A model generated the notes under the pieces. The model ran no database searches and had not been told where the DNA came from. It was given only the letters and a program-made list of their open reading frames with translations. The position numbers and the translations under genes are program-made. This document shows positions 52,210 to 62,388 of a stretch of DNA of 64,000 nucleotides, one piece after another (positions within the stretch are counted from its first letter, which is position 1; each line of letters opens with the position of its first letter). Origin of the DNA: Streptomyces erythrochromogenes (lineage in GTDB: Bacteria > Actinomycetota > Actinomycetes > Streptomycetales > Streptomycetaceae). The stretch lies in assembly GCF_036170895.1 (NCBI RefSeq), contig NZ_CP108036.1, positions 1,054,001 to 1,118,000 of the forward strand. Reading direction: 5' to 3'.

Positions 52210-53765
52210 GAGTCCGCTCCGGTGGCGATGGTGGTGAGTATGCGTTCGGGCGTGACGCTGTCGTCGTTCGTGAGGGTGGCCACCATGCGGTGGTCGCGGA
52301 GCACGGCGATGTGGTGGCTCAGGCGCAGGACCTCTTCGAGTTCCGCCGAGATGAACAGCACGGCGGTGCCTTCGCTCGCCAGGCGGGCGACGAGTTTCTG
52401 GATCTCCGCCTTGGCCCCGATGTCGATGCCCCGGGTGGGCTCGTCGAGGATCAGGAGCCGGGGTGCGGTCAGCAGCCAACGGGCGAGGAGGACTTTCTGC
52501 TGGTTGCCTCCGCTGAGGTGGCGTACCTGCGCTTCGGGGTCGGCGGGGCGGATGTCCAGGGCTTGGATCCAGTGCCGTGCCAGTTCGTCCTGTTTCGCAC
52601 GGGCCAGCGGCCTGGTCCAGCCGCGGGCGGCCTGCAGAGCGAGGACGATGTTCTCGCGGACCGTGAGCTCGCCCACCAGTCCCTCGGACTTGCGGTTCTC
52701 GGAGCAGAAGGCGATGCCTCGGGCGATGGCGTGGCGAGGGGTGCGCAGGAGTACCTTCTTGCCCTCGATGCTCACTTCTCCGCCGTCCGCGCTGTCCGCG
52801 CCGAACAGGAGTCGCGCCGCCTCCGTGCGGCCGGAGCCCAGGAGGCCGGCCAGTCCGATGACCTCGCCGGCATGGATGTCGAGGTCGTACGGTTCGATCG
52901 AGCCCGTGCGGGTCAGTTGTCGTGCCTGGAGGAACGGCTCGCTGGTCGCCCGTTCGGCCGCTTCCTCGTGGGCACGGTCGGACAGCTGGTCGAGGGTGGC
53001 CAGTTCTCCGCCGATCATGCGCTGTACCAGCGTCACCGGAGTGAGTTCGCCGATGGGGTACTCGCCTTCCAGGTGACCGTTGCGCAGGATGGTGACGCGG
53101 TCGCAGAGATCGAATACCTGGTCGAGGAAGTGCGTGACGAACAGGATGGCCGCACCGCGGTCCCGCAGGCGCCGCACCAGGGTGAAGAGCTGGGCGACCT
53201 CCTCGCGATCCAGGCTGGAGGTGGGTTCGTCCAGCACGAGCACCTTCGCCGAGACGTCCACCGCCCGGACGATGGCGACCAGCTGCTGCACCGCCAGGGA
53301 GTGCGAACCGAGCAGACTGGTGACGTCGAGGTCGAGGTCCAGTTCCGTCAGCAGCTCTGCCGCCCGCTGCCGCATCGCGGACCAGTGGATGAGGCCGAGC
53401 CGGCGCGGTTCGCGCCCGATGAGGATGTTCTCGGCGACCGAGATGTTCGGGCAGAGGTTGACCTCCTGGTAGACGGTGCTGATTCCGGCCTGCTGCGCCT
53501 GGAGGGGGTCTGCGAAGGTGTGCGGCCGGCCGTCGACGAGGATGGTGCCGCCTTCGACGGGGTGGACACCGGTGAGCACCTTGATCAAGGTGGACTTGCC
53601 GGCGCCGTTCTCGCCCATCAGGGCGTGCACCTCACCGGGGAAGAGCCGCAGGGCGACTCCGTCGAGGGCGAGCACGCCCGGGAACTGCTTGCGGATGTCC
53701 CGGGCTTCCAGGACCGGCCGCGGGCCGCCGTCGTCCGTGGGCCGCGGGGTGGACGGGGATGCCAT
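52206..53765 (-). CDS. sugar ABC transporter ATP-binding protein (RbsA/YtfR type)
   Basis: A 519-residue protein with two ABC domains. First: HALMGENGAGKSTLIKVLTG, TVYQEVNLCPNISVAENI, LVLDEPTSSLD. Second has the degenerate Walker A IGLAGLLGSGRTEAARLLFG, then LSGGNQQKVLLARWL and LLILDEPTRGIDIGAKAEI. Typical of monosaccharide importers with one degenerate P-loop. GAGGAGGG precedes the ATG. 97 bp after the binding-protein gene. Confidence 0.95.
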   Translation of the reverse strand: MASPSTPRPTDDGGPRPVLEARDIRKQFPGVLALDGVALRLFPGEVHALMGENGAGKSTLIKVLTGVHPVEGGTILVDGRPHTFADPLQAQQAGISTVYQEVNLCPNISVAENILIGREPRRLGLIHWSAMRQRAAELLTELDLDLDVTSLLGSHSLAVQQLVAIVRAVDVSAKVLVLDEPTSSLDREEVAQLFTLVRRLRDRGAAILFVTHFLDQVFDLCDRVTILRNGHLEGEYPIGELTPVTLVQRMIGGELATLDQLSDRAHEEAAERATSEPFLQARQLTRTGSIEPYDLDIHAGEVIGLAGLLGSGRTEAARLLFGADSADGGEVSIEGKKVLLRTPRHAIARGIAFCSENRKSEGLVGELTVRENIVLALQAARGWTRPLARAKQDELARHWIQALDIRPADPEAQVRHLSGGNQQKVLLARWLLTAPRLLILDEPTRGIDIGAKAEIQKLVARLASEGTAVLFISAELEEVLRLSHHIAVLRDHRMVATLTNDDSVTPERILTTIATGADS

Positions 53766-53862
53766 CCGCCCTCCTCTCGTGGGTGGGGTGGGGTGGAGCG
53801 GGCTCCGGACGGTGAAGGAGGCACCGGGGCCGGGCCTCCTCCGGCACCGGAACGTGCGGGTT

Positions 53863-54861
53863 TCAGTAGTTCCGGGACGGCAGCGCGGCCGCGGCCTTGT
53901 CCTGCGGGAAGACACCCTCCACGGTCTCGACACGAGCCGGCACGCTCTCCCCGGCCGCCACCTTCTTGGTCAGCTCCATCAGCTGGTCACCGAGCATCGG
54001 GTTGCACTCCACCACGACGTTGATCTTGCCCTCGGTCATTGCGACGAAGGCGTCCTTGATCCCGTCCACCGAGATCACCTTGATGTCCGTCCCGGGCTTC
54101 TTGCCGGACTCCTCGATGGCCTGGATGGCGCCGAGGGCCATGTCGTCGTTGTGGGCGTAGAGGACGTCGATGTCCTCCTGGGACTTCAGGAACGCCTGCA
54201 TGACCTCCTTGCCCTTGGCGCGGGTGAAGTCGCCCGACTGCGAGGCAACGATCTTGAACTTGTTGTCGGCACGGATGACGTCGGCGAAGCCGGCCTTGCG
54301 GTCGTTGGCGGGCGCGGAGCCCGTGGTGCCCTGGAGCTCGACGATGTTGACCGGGCCCTGCTCGTTGGCGTACGCGCCGGTCAGCCATTCGCCCGCGGAC
54401 CTGCCCTCCTTGACGAAGTCCGAGCCCAGGAAGGTCTTGTAGAGGGAGGTGTCCTTGGTGTCCACGGCGCGGTCGGTGAGGATGACCGGGATGCCTGCAT
54501 CCTTGGCCTCCTTCAGCACCGTGTCCCAACCGGACTCCACGACCGGCGAGAAGGCGATGACGTCGACCTTCTGCTGAATGAAGGTGCGGATCGCCTTGAT
54601 CTGGTTCTCCTGCTTCTGCTGTCCGTCGGAGAACTTGAGGGTGATCCCCGCCTTCTTCGCCGCCTCCTGGACGGACTTGGTGTTGGCGGTACGCCAACCG
54701 CTCTCGGCGCCGACCTGGGCGAAGCCGAGGGTGATCGTGCCGCCGGAGCCTCCCTTGCCTCCCGAGGAGGAGCCGGAGGCGGGGCCCTCGGTCGAGCAGG
54801 CGGTCAACGCCGAGGAGGCGAGGAGGGCGGCGGTGAGGACGAGAGCTGCTCTGCGGGCCAT
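53863..54861 (-). CDS. sugar ABC transporter substrate-binding lipoprotein
   Basis: A 332-residue lipoprotein. Signal peptide with lipobox LTAC (ALLASSALTACSTEG), a Ser/Gly linker, then a periplasmic-binding fold I domain: FAQVGAESGWRTANT, IKAIRTFIQQKVDVIAFSPV, DIDVLYAHNDDMALGAIQAI, VISVDGIKDAFVAM. Closest in character to YtfQ/ChvE-like pentose/galactofuranose binding proteins. First gene of the importer operon, divergent from araB, with two operators in the intergenic region. L-arabinose is the inferred ligand from context. Confidence 0.92.
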   Translation of the reverse strand: MARRAALVLTAALLASSALTACSTEGPASGSSSGGKGGSGGTITLGFAQVGAESGWRTANTKSVQEAAKKAGITLKFSDGQQKQENQIKAIRTFIQQKVDVIAFSPVVESGWDTVLKEAKDAGIPVILTDRAVDTKDTSLYKTFLGSDFVKEGRSAGEWLTGAYANEQGPVNIVELQGTTGSAPANDRKAGFADVIRADNKFKIVASQSGDFTRAKGKEVMQAFLKSQEDIDVLYAHNDDMALGAIQAIEESGKKPGTDIKVISVDGIKDAFVAMTEGKINVVVECNPMLGDQLMELTKKVAAGESVPARVETVEGVFPQDKAAAALPSRNY

Positions 54862-55046
54862 GTCGAGTGTCCTTTCGGGGTGTACGGAAGAGGCGCCGCA
54901 CGGCCGGGGGCCGGGCTTTGCCCAAAAGGAGTCCCAGGGGTGCCGCGCTGCACGACGGCCGGGTCGGTCGGTCGACGTCGGGGCGGAGGTGGGGGCGGGA
55001 AGGGTCGGCAGGTGAGGGATTCCCTTGAGATGGGGGCGCCGTCGCA

Positions 55047-55062
55047 TTGTGAGCGCTAACAA
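55047..55062. promoter_or_regulatory. LacI-type operator, importer side
   Basis: TTGTGAGCGCTAACAA, identical to the site at 47387-47402, ~186 bp upstream of the binding-protein ATG on the minus strand. Confidence 0.88.
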
Positions 55063-55159
55063 GCCACGTTCTCAACCCTCTTGCGCGCGTTACCTGTCCG
55101 TTACCGCGTCGGGCGCGACAACGAGACTGTGACCCGCACGGACCCCTTGCCTATCGACA

Positions 55160-55175
55160 TTGTTAGCGCTCACAC
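55160..55175. promoter_or_regulatory. LacI-type operator, araB side
   Basis: TTGTTAGCGCTCACAC, the reverse complement of the other two operators with one terminal mismatch, ~109 bp before the araB start. Two sites 113 bp apart in one intergenic region could allow looping. Confidence 0.85.
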
Positions 55176-55283
55176 TGCGAAGGGACCACCCGACCGACCG
55201 CCAGGATCGCGGGCGGCAACTCCGCCTGCCGGGCAGCCTGTCGGGCCGCCTGCCGCCCCACGGCTCCTTCGAAAGGCACTCTG

Positions 55284-56978
55284 TTGACGTCACCTCATCC
55301 CCTCGCGCCCACCCCGTATTCCGAGGAATCGGAGCAGTACACGGTCGGCGTCGACTTCGGCACCCTGTCGGGCCGCGCCGTGGTGGTGCGGGTTCGCGAC
55401 GGTCAGGAGCTGGCCGCGGCGGTCCACGCCTACCGGCACGGCGTCATCGACCGGCACCTGCCGCACGGCGGTGCGCAACTGCCTCCGGACTGGTCCCTGC
55501 AACACCCCCAGGACTGGCGGGACGTACTGCGTCGCGCCGTCCCGGAGGCGGTGGCGGCGGCCGGAATCGATCCTGCCGCGGTGATCGGCATCGCCACCGA
55601 CTTCACCGCGTGCACCGTCCTGCCCACGCTGGCCGACGGGACTCCCCTCGCCGAGACGGAGCTCGCCGGACGGCCGCACGCGTGGCCCAAGCTGTGGAAG
55701 CACCACGCGGCCCAGTCGCATGCCGACCGCATCAACGAACTCGCCCACGCCCGCGGGGAGAAGTGGATCGCCCGCTACGGCGGCCGGATCTCCTCCGAGT
55801 GGCAGTTCGCGAAGGCCCTCCAGGTCTTGGAGGAGGATCCGCTCGTCTACGAAACCTGCGCGCGGTGGATCGAGGCCGCCGACTGGATCGTGTGGCAGCT
55901 CACCGGAACCGAGTCCCGCAACGCCTGCACGGCCGGATACAAGGGCATCCACCAGGACGGCGCCTACCCGAGCGAGGAGTACCTGGCCGCACTGAACCCC
56001 CGGTTCGCCGACTTCGCACGCACCCGCCTCGCATTCCCCCTCTCTGCGCTGGGCTCACGAGTGGGCTCGCTCAGCACCGAGGCAGCAGCCTGGACAGGGC
56101 TGCGACCCGGCATCGCCGTTGCCGCGGGCAACGTCGACGCCCACGTCACCGCAGCGGCGGCCCAGGCCGTCGAGGACGGTCAACTGCTCGCCATCATGGG
56201 CACCTCCACCTGCCACGTCGTGAACGCTCCCGTCCTCGCCGACGTCCCCGGCATCTGCGGTGTCGTCAACGGTGGGATCGTCGAGGGAACCTACGGCTAC
56301 GAGGCCGGCCAGAGCGCGGTCGGCGACATCTTCGCCTGGGTACTGGACCAAGGCGTCCCGTCGGACTACCTCGCCGAGGCCGCCGAACGCGGCGAGGACC
56401 TGCACACCCTGCTGACCCGGAAGGCCGCCCGACAGCCGGTCGGCGGCCACGGACTGGTCGCCCTCGACTGGCTGAACGGCAACCGTTCGGTCCTCGTCGA
56501 CCACCACCTCTCCGGAGTCATCGTGGGTCTCACCCTCGCGACCCGCCCCGAGGACGTCTACCGCGCGCTGCTCGAAGCCACCGCGTTCGGCACCCGCGTC
56601 ATCGTGGAGGCCCTGGAGACGGGCGGCGTACCGGTGAACGAGTTCATCGTCGCCGGCGGGCTGGCCAAGAACGAACTGCTGATGCAGATCTACTCCGACG
56701 TGCTGCGCCGCCCCGTCTCCCTGGCCGCGTCCAACCAGGGCCCCGCCCTCGGGTCGGCCATCCACGCCGCCGTAGCCGCCGGCGCGCACACCGACGTACG
56801 TACGGCCACCGCCGCCATGGGCCGCCGGCTGCCGGCCGTCTACCTGCCCGACGCCACCCGGGCCGAGGCGTACGACGCCCTCTTCGCCGAATACCGGCTC
56901 CTGCACGACCACTTCGGCACCGGCGGCCTGCTGCACCGCCTGAGGAGCATGCGCGACACGGCCCACACCGCGGGCTGA
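55284..56978 (+). CDS. araB: L-ribulokinase
   Basis: A 564-residue FGGY-family kinase phosphorylating L-ribulose. Motifs: [19 protein letters not shown] at the N-terminus, [45 protein letters not shown], and [19 protein letters not shown] near the C-terminus. TTG start at 55284, preceded by CGAAAGG. 82 bp before araA on the same strand, so araBA is an operon. Confidence 0.95.
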   Translation: MTSPHPLAPTPYSEESEQYTVGVDFGTLSGRAVVVRVRDGQELAAAVHAYRHGVIDRHLPHGGAQLPPDWSLQHPQDWRDVLRRAVPEAVAAAGIDPAAVIGIATDFTACTVLPTLADGTPLAETELAGRPHAWPKLWKHHAAQSHADRINELAHARGEKWIARYGGRISSEWQFAKALQVLEEDPLVYETCARWIEAADWIVWQLTGTESRNACTAGYKGIHQDGAYPSEEYLAALNPRFADFARTRLAFPLSALGSRVGSLSTEAAAWTGLRPGIAVAAGNVDAHVTAAAAQAVEDGQLLAIMGTSTCHVVNAPVLADVPGICGVVNGGIVEGTYGYEAGQSAVGDIFAWVLDQGVPSDYLAEAAERGEDLHTLLTRKAARQPVGGHGLVALDWLNGNRSVLVDHHLSGVIVGLTLATRPEDVYRALLEATAFGTRVIVEALETGGVPVNEFIVAGGLAKNELLMQIYSDVLRRPVSLAASNQGPALGSAIHAAVAAGAHTDVRTATAAMGRRLPAVYLPDATRAEAYDALFAEYRLLHDHFGTGGLLHRLRSMRDTAHTAG

Positions 56979-57060
56979 CACCGCCCCGCTGTTCGTCCCC
57001 GCTTCCCCACCCGCCCGCCGCCCCCGCCACCGTTGCGGGACGTCACCTTCAGGAGTCCAT

Positions 57061-58572
57061 GTGCCCAGCCACGCATCCCCCGCCCAGGAAATCTGGTTCC
57101 TCACCGGCAGCCAAGGCCTGTACGGAGAGGAGACGCTGCAGCAGGTCGCCGAACAGTCGCTGCAGATCGCCGCCGCGCTGGCCGACGCCTCCGGCATTCT
57201 CGCGCGCGTGGTGTGGAAGCCGGTACTGACCGACGCCGCCGCCATCCGCCGGGTGTGCCTCGACGCGAACGCCGACGACCAGTGCATCGGGCTGATCGCC
57301 TGGATGCACACCTTCTCGCCGGCCAAGATGTGGATCGCCGGACTGGACGCGCTGCGCAAGCCGTTGCTGCACCTCCACACCCAGTCGAACGTGGCCCTGC
57401 CCTGGGACACCATCGACATGGACTTCATGAACCTCAACCAAGCTGCCCACGGAGACCGCGAGTTCGGGCACATCCAGACCCGTCTGGGCGTACCCCGCAA
57501 AACGGTGGCCGGCCACGTCACCGATCCCGAGACGAGCGCACGCGTCGCGATCTGGGCGCGGGCGGCCGCCGCACGATCCGAACTGGCCACCCTCAAGGTC
57601 GCCCGCTTCGGCGACAACATGCGCGACGTGGCCGTCACCGAGGGCGACAAGGTCGAGGCCCAGCTGCGCTTGGGCGTCTCCGTCAACACCTACGGCGTCA
57701 ACGACCTGGTGAAGGTCGTCGACAGCGCGGACGAGACCGACGTGGCTTCCCTCGTCGAGGAGTACGCCGACCTGTACCACTTGGCGCCGGAACTGCGACC
57801 GGGCGGCGAACGGCACGACTCGCTGCGTTACGCGGCCCGCATCGAAGCCGGCCTGCGCACCTTCCTGGAAACGGGCGGCTTCGGGGCCTTCACCACCAAC
57901 TTCGAGGACCTGGGCGGACTGCGCCAGCTGCCCGGCCTCGCGGTCCAGCGGCTCATGGCCCAGGGGCACGGCTTCGGAGGAGAGGGCGACTGGAAGACCG
58001 CCGTCCTGCTGCGCGCCCTCAAGGTGGCCGCCACCGGCCTCCCGGGCGGCACCTCCTTCATGGAGGACTACACCTACGACCTGACAGCGGGCAACCAGCT
58101 CATCCTCGGCGCACACATGCTGGAAGTCTGCCCCACCATCGCGGCCGCCAGGCCCAGCTGCGAGATCCACCCCCTCGGCATCGGCGGGCGGGAGGACCCG
58201 GTGCGCCTGGTGTTCGACGCCGCCCCCGGCCGGGCCGTGGTGATCGGACTCGCCGACCTTGGCGACCGCTTCCGCCTGATCGCCAACGACATCGACGTGG
58301 TGGCACCCCCTCACCCGCTGCCCGCCCTGCCCGTCGCCCGCGCGGTCTGGCGGCCCCACCCCGACCTGCGGACCTCCACCGAATCCTGGCTGACGGCCGG
58401 AGGACCGCACCACACCGTCCTCAGCACCGCCCTCACCTCCGACCACCTCGACGACCTGGCGGAGATGCTCCGCCTGGAACTCGCCCTCATCGACGACACC
58501 ACCACCCCGAAGCAGTTCCGGCGAGATCTCCGCTGGAACCAGGCGTACTACCGGCTGGCACTGGGACTGTGA
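57061..58572 (+). CDS. araA: L-arabinose isomerase
   Basis: A 503-residue enzyme converting L-arabinose to L-ribulose. Hallmarks: [68 protein letters not shown] and [20 protein letters not shown] with metal-ligand Glu/His residues. GTG start, AGGAGTCC upstream. With araB and araD it gives the whole conversion of L-arabinose to xylulose-5-phosphate. Confidence 0.96.
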   Translation: MPSHASPAQEIWFLTGSQGLYGEETLQQVAEQSLQIAAALADASGILARVVWKPVLTDAAAIRRVCLDANADDQCIGLIAWMHTFSPAKMWIAGLDALRKPLLHLHTQSNVALPWDTIDMDFMNLNQAAHGDREFGHIQTRLGVPRKTVAGHVTDPETSARVAIWARAAAARSELATLKVARFGDNMRDVAVTEGDKVEAQLRLGVSVNTYGVNDLVKVVDSADETDVASLVEEYADLYHLAPELRPGGERHDSLRYAARIEAGLRTFLETGGFGAFTTNFEDLGGLRQLPGLAVQRLMAQGHGFGGEGDWKTAVLLRALKVAATGLPGGTSFMEDYTYDLTAGNQLILGAHMLEVCPTIAAARPSCEIHPLGIGGREDPVRLVFDAAPGRAVVIGLADLGDRFRLIANDIDVVAPPHPLPALPVARAVWRPHPDLRTSTESWLTAGGPHHTVLSTALTSDHLDDLAEMLRLELALIDDTTTPKQFRRDLRWNQAYYRLALGL

Positions 58573-58979
58573 ACCGGTTGAAGCCCAGGCCGGTCCGCGC
58601 AAACGGGCATCGGCCGACCGGTCTCGACGATCGATCCCCGCCCCTGCCTTGAGCCGCCGAGCGTCAGCGGGCGTCTTCCGCCACCTGAGCACAGACCGTC
58701 GATCCCCCGGCGCGCAACTTGTGCATCGTCAGGCAGGTCTCGTCGAACGGGTGTCGCCGCTTGCCCAGACACGCGCACGACGTGACCGGCCGATACGCAG
58801 GTGGTGTTGCCAGGACTGATGCGCCTTCGCTGGGCCCCGTCGTGTGCCGGGTCCTCACGAGCTCATGTGACCTGTATGACCGCCACGGCAAGCGGCGGAA
58901 GCCCCTCGACGTCAAGGTCCACGGCTCGCGCGCCCGGGCGCTTGAGTCTCCAGCGGCTGGAGGGTCCAGGATCTCGCCC
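58573..58979. other. intergenic region
   Basis: No gene recognised between araA and the MerR-type gene. The MerR frame is open back to 58719 but without family similarity. Confidence 0.45.
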
Positions 58980-59891
58980 ATGGAAGACGAACGCCCCGAC
59001 GTGCTCACCATCGGCCAGCTCGCGCACCGCACTGGCCTTCCGGTGCGCACCCTGCGCTTCTGGTCGGACGAGGGAGCGGTGCCGCCCGTGGCCCGCTCCG
59101 CGAGCGGCTACCGGCTGTACGACGCCGAGTCCGTGGCCCGCGTCGAGCTGGTCCGCACCCTGCGGGAGCTGGGCCTCGGGCTCGACGACGTGTGCCGCGT
59201 CCTGAGCGGCCGCACCACGGTCGCCGAGATCGCCGACGCGCACGTGGCCGCGCTCGACGCGCAGATCCGCTCCCTCAAGGTGAGTCGGGCCGTCCTCTCC
59301 ACCGTTTCGAAACGTGGTTCGACCGCTGAGGAGACAGCACTGATGAACCGGTTGGCACGGCTTTCCGCCACCGAACGCAAGCAGATCATCGACGAGTTCA
59401 AGGAGGAGGTGTTCGGCGGTCTCGACGTCGACCCGCGCCTGCGTGACCGCATGCGCACCTTCAGCATCGAACTGCCCGACGACCCCACACCCGAGCAGGT
59501 CGACGCCTGGATCGAACTGGCCGAGCTGGTGCGGGACCCCGGCTTCCGCTCCCGGATGCGCACCATGCTGGAGCTGAGCACCCCGGCCCCCGGTCAGAAT
59601 CGTGCCCCCGGGGCGTCCATCTGGTGGGCCAGGCAGGTCGTGCAGACCGTCGCGGAGGTGAGGAACCGCGGGATCGCCCCTGAGGGACCGGCAGCGGCCG
59701 AAGTGCTGTCCGAGCTGTTCGGCGACGCCGATCGGGCCGCCGTGCTGTTGTGCCTGGAGGCCGGGATCGAGGCAGGGGCGGATCGCTACCGCAGGCTCGT
59801 CGCCCGCGTGCGCGGACAGTATTCGTCTCCCGACGCGTCCGAGGAGCTGGAGTGGCTGGCGCGAGCCCTGCGTGCCGCGGATCAAGCCTGA
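58980..59891 (+). CDS. MerR-family transcriptional regulator
   Basis: A 303-residue protein. MerR HTH at residues ~9-75: LTIGQLAHRTGLPVRTLRFW, SGYRLYDAESVARVELVRTL, LGLGLDDVCRVLSGRTT. A coiled region (AALDAQIRSLKVSRAVL) and a ~190-residue helical C-terminal domain of unknown ligand follow. ATG at 58980 starts six residues before the HTH; the upstream open frame is unlikely to be translated. Confidence 0.88.
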   Translation: MEDERPDVLTIGQLAHRTGLPVRTLRFWSDEGAVPPVARSASGYRLYDAESVARVELVRTLRELGLGLDDVCRVLSGRTTVAEIADAHVAALDAQIRSLKVSRAVLSTVSKRGSTAEETALMNRLARLSATERKQIIDEFKEEVFGGLDVDPRLRDRMRTFSIELPDDPTPEQVDAWIELAELVRDPGFRSRMRTMLELSTPAPGQNRAPGASIWWARQVVQTVAEVRNRGIAPEGPAAAEVLSELFGDADRAAVLLCLEAGIEAGADRYRRLVARVRGQYSSPDASEELEWLARALRAADQA

Positions 59892-60055
59892 CCGGCCGTA
59901 CCGCCCCTGCCCCGCATGGGTTGAGGCGAAGCGACCACCCGTTCCCGATCCGCCTCGTGTGATCACGGGCTGGGGGCAGCTGCCGCTCTTCACCACATGT
60001 GGCGGGGATCACGTCGGTGGGAAAACCTGCGGCTCGGCTCGGGCGTCTAGGAGGT

Positions 60056-60613
60056 GTGAGAACAGTCAGAGCAGCGCTGCACGAGTTGGACGAGGAGCGT
60101 CTCGTCCGGCTGGTGGCCAAGGGCGACCGTGCCGCGTTCGAGGAGTTGTACCGGCGTACGTCGCCGTGGATGGCGGTGCGGCTGCGCCGCCGCTGCGCGG
60201 ACGAGCAGATCGTCGCCGAAGTCATGCAGGAGACGTATCTGGCGGTGTGGCGCGCGGCGAGTGCGTTCGCCGGGGCCGCGGCCGGAGGAACGGCCGTCGG
60301 CTGGCTGTGGACGATCGCGGCGCGGCGCCTCGTCGACGCGTTCCGGCGCAGGGCCCACCACGCGGAGCCGCCGCCCGCGGCCGCCCCGCAGCCCGTGGCG
60401 CCCGCCGAGGAGGAGGCGCTCGCGGCGATCGTGGGCGGTGACGTCGGCGACGCGCTGCGGCGCCTCACGCCGGAGCTCAGACAGGTACTGCAGGCCATGG
60501 TGCTCGACGGACTGTCCGTCAGGGAGACCGCGGTTCTGCTCGGGCTGCCCGAGGGCACGGTCAAGACCCGTGCCCGCCGGGCCAGGATCGCGATGCGGAG
60601 GGCGCTGGTATGA
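60056..60613 (+). CDS. ECF-type sigma factor
   Basis: About 185 residues. Region 2: LVRLVAKGDRAAFEELYRRT, IVAEVMQETYLAVWRAASAF; region 4: LRRLTPELRQVLQAMVLDGL, SVRETAVLLGLPEGTVKTRA. The GTG at 60056 is very close to AGGAGG, so the exact start is uncertain (an upstream frame reaches 59999). Its stop overlaps the membrane anti-sigma gene. Confidence 0.88.
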   Translation: MRTVRAALHELDEERLVRLVAKGDRAAFEELYRRTSPWMAVRLRRRCADEQIVAEVMQETYLAVWRAASAFAGAAAGGTAVGWLWTIAARRLVDAFRRRAHHAEPPPAAAPQPVAPAEEEALAAIVGGDVGDALRRLTPELRQVLQAMVLDGLSVRETAVLLGLPEGTVKTRARRARIAMRRALV

Positions 60614-61428
60614 GCGTGGAACACGCGTCGATGCGGATCATCGACGGTTACGCGCGCGGCGACACGGACATCGCCGCCGACGAGGTGTGGGCCCTGGAGG
60701 CCCACCTGGAGGCGTGCCGGGTGTGCCGTGACCGGCTGTCGGCCGCCGTTACGGCGCAGGCGCCCGCCGTGGCGGCACTGGTCGACACGGTGTGGTCCGG
60801 CCTCGGCCCCCAGTTGGCCGCCACCGCCACGATGCCGCGCCGGCGGCGCTGGTCGGCGTGGCTGTCCGTGTGGATGACGCCGGTGACGGTGCCGCGGCTG
60901 GCCATGGTCGTGAGCGTGACACTGCTCGCGCTCCTGCTCGACCTGGTCGGCACCGGATCCGCCGAGGTGTCACTGGTACTTCTGCTCGCTCCGGTGCTGC
61001 CGGTGCTCGGCGTCGCGGCGTCGTGGTCGCGCGGGCTAGACCCGGCGTACGAACTGACGGCCTCGGCGCCCAGAGCCGGGCTGTACCTGGTGCTGCGGCG
61101 CACCGCGTCCGTGCTCGCCGTGGTCGTCCCCGCGCTGCTGGTGGCCGGCTGGGTGACGGGGATGACGGCCGCGCAGTGGCTGCTGCCCTGTCTGGCCTTC
61201 ACCTCGACGACCCTGGCGCTCGGCGGTGTCGTCGGCGTGACCCGTGCGGCCGTTGCGCTGGTGGCGGTGTGGGCCGCCGTAGTCGTGGCGCCGACCCTGG
61301 CCGCCAGCCGTACGACCTTCGCCCTGCAGACGGACGGTCTGCCCGTGTGGGGGCTGATCCTCGCGCTCGGCATCGGTGTCGTGATCGCCCGCAGGGGCGC
61401 GTACTCCGTGCTGGGAGCCCATCGATGA
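60610..61428 (+). CDS. zinc-finger membrane anti-sigma factor
   Basis: A 272-residue protein with an N-terminal HxxxCxxC anti-sigma zinc motif (LEAHLEACRVCRDRLS, residues ~28-43) and about six membrane helices (MVVSVTLLALLLDLVGTGSA, VLAVVVPALLVAGWVTGMTA, LWGLILALGIGVVIARRG). It overlaps the sigma gene by 4 bp and would hold it at the membrane until a signal arrives. Confidence 0.85.
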   Translation: MSVEHASMRIIDGYARGDTDIAADEVWALEAHLEACRVCRDRLSAAVTAQAPAVAALVDTVWSGLGPQLAATATMPRRRRWSAWLSVWMTPVTVPRLAMVVSVTLLALLLDLVGTGSAEVSLVLLLAPVLPVLGVAASWSRGLDPAYELTASAPRAGLYLVLRRTASVLAVVVPALLVAGWVTGMTAAQWLLPCLAFTSTTLALGGVVGVTRAAVALVAVWAAVVVAPTLAASRTTFALQTDGLPVWGLILALGIGVVIARRGAYSVLGAHR

Positions 61429-61578
61429 CCATCGGCCTCGCCAGTGTGCCCTTACCCAGCGATCTTGTCGCGCGCATCCCCATGAGTGGCTGAAACACCA
61501 CAGCCACACCGGCATCCCTGGATCTCCCGGTCCTACGAGTGACCGGAATCAACCCACCGACAACGCAAGGAACACCAC

Positions 61579-62388
61579 ATGATGACCGCGGTGAGCGCGG
61601 CTGACATCGCGCCGACGGCCTACGCCTGGGAGATCCAGGCCACCGGGCTGAAGGTCAGAGTCGGCCGGAAACGGATGGCGGTCGACGGGCTCGACCTGAA
61701 GCTCGGCATCGGCGTACACGGCCTGCTCGGCCCCAACGGGGCCGGCAAGACCACCCTCATCCGGGCACTGGCCACCGTACTGCACCCCACCGAAGGCACC
61801 TTGGAGCTGCTCGGCGAGTCCGCGGGCGGCATGGGCGAGCACCGTGCGCTGCGCCGCCGGATCGGATACCTGCCGCAGGAGTTCGGCTACTACAAGCGCT
61901 TCACGGTGCGCGAGTTCGTCGAGTACATGGCGTGGCTGAAGGAGGTGCCCAAGGCGGACATCCCCGGGGCGGTGCAGCGTGCCGTGGAGCGGGTGGGTCT
62001 GGCGGACCGCGCCGACGAGAAGATGAAGGCCCTGTCGGGCGGCATGGTACGCAGGGTCGGCATCGCCCAGGCCATCGTCAACGACCCGACGATCCTGCTG
62101 CTGGACGAGCCGACGGTCGGCCTGGACCCGGCGCAGCGGCTGCGCTTCCGCGAGCTGCTTCAGCAGCTCGGCACGGACACGTGCGTCGTGGTCTCCACCC
62201 ATCTGGTGGAGGACGTCGCCGCCGCCTGCACCAACGTGGTGCTCTTCGCCGAGGGCAGGCTGGTCTTCCAGGGCACCCCGGACGAGCTGGCCGCGGCGGG
62301 CGGCCCCGAGCACGTGGGCGACAGCCCCCTGGAGCGCGGCTACTCGGCACTGCTCCTGACCCCCGAGCAGACAAGGGGCACCTGGTGA
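61579..62388 (+). CDS. ABC transporter ATP-binding protein
   Basis: A 269-residue ATPase: Walker A GLLGPNGAGKTTLIRALATV, Q-loop RRIGYLPQEFGYYKRFTVRE, signature LSGGMVRRVGIAQAIVNDPT, Walker B ILLLDEPTVGLDPAQRL, switch His in VVVSTHLVEDV. The VQRAVERVGLADRADEKMKA insert is typical of ABC-2 exporters. AAGGAAC precedes the ATG. In an operon with the following membrane genes, presumably controlled by the preceding ECF sigma factor. Confidence 0.92.
   Translation: MMTAVSAADIAPTAYAWEIQATGLKVRVGRKRMAVDGLDLKLGIGVHGLLGPNGAGKTTLIRALATVLHPTEGTLELLGESAGGMGEHRALRRRIGYLPQEFGYYKRFTVREFVEYMAWLKEVPKADIPGAVQRAVERVGLADRADEKMKALSGGMVRRVGIAQAIVNDPTILLLDEPTVGLDPAQRLRFRELLQQLGTDTCVVVSTHLVEDVAAACTNVVLFAEGRLVFQGTPDELAAAGGPEHVGDSPLERGYSALLLTPEQTRGTW

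Noticed and set aside
51154..54023. Long plus-strand open frames opposite the sugar importer
   Set aside because: Antisense shadows of the permease and ATPase genes, which have all expected motifs.
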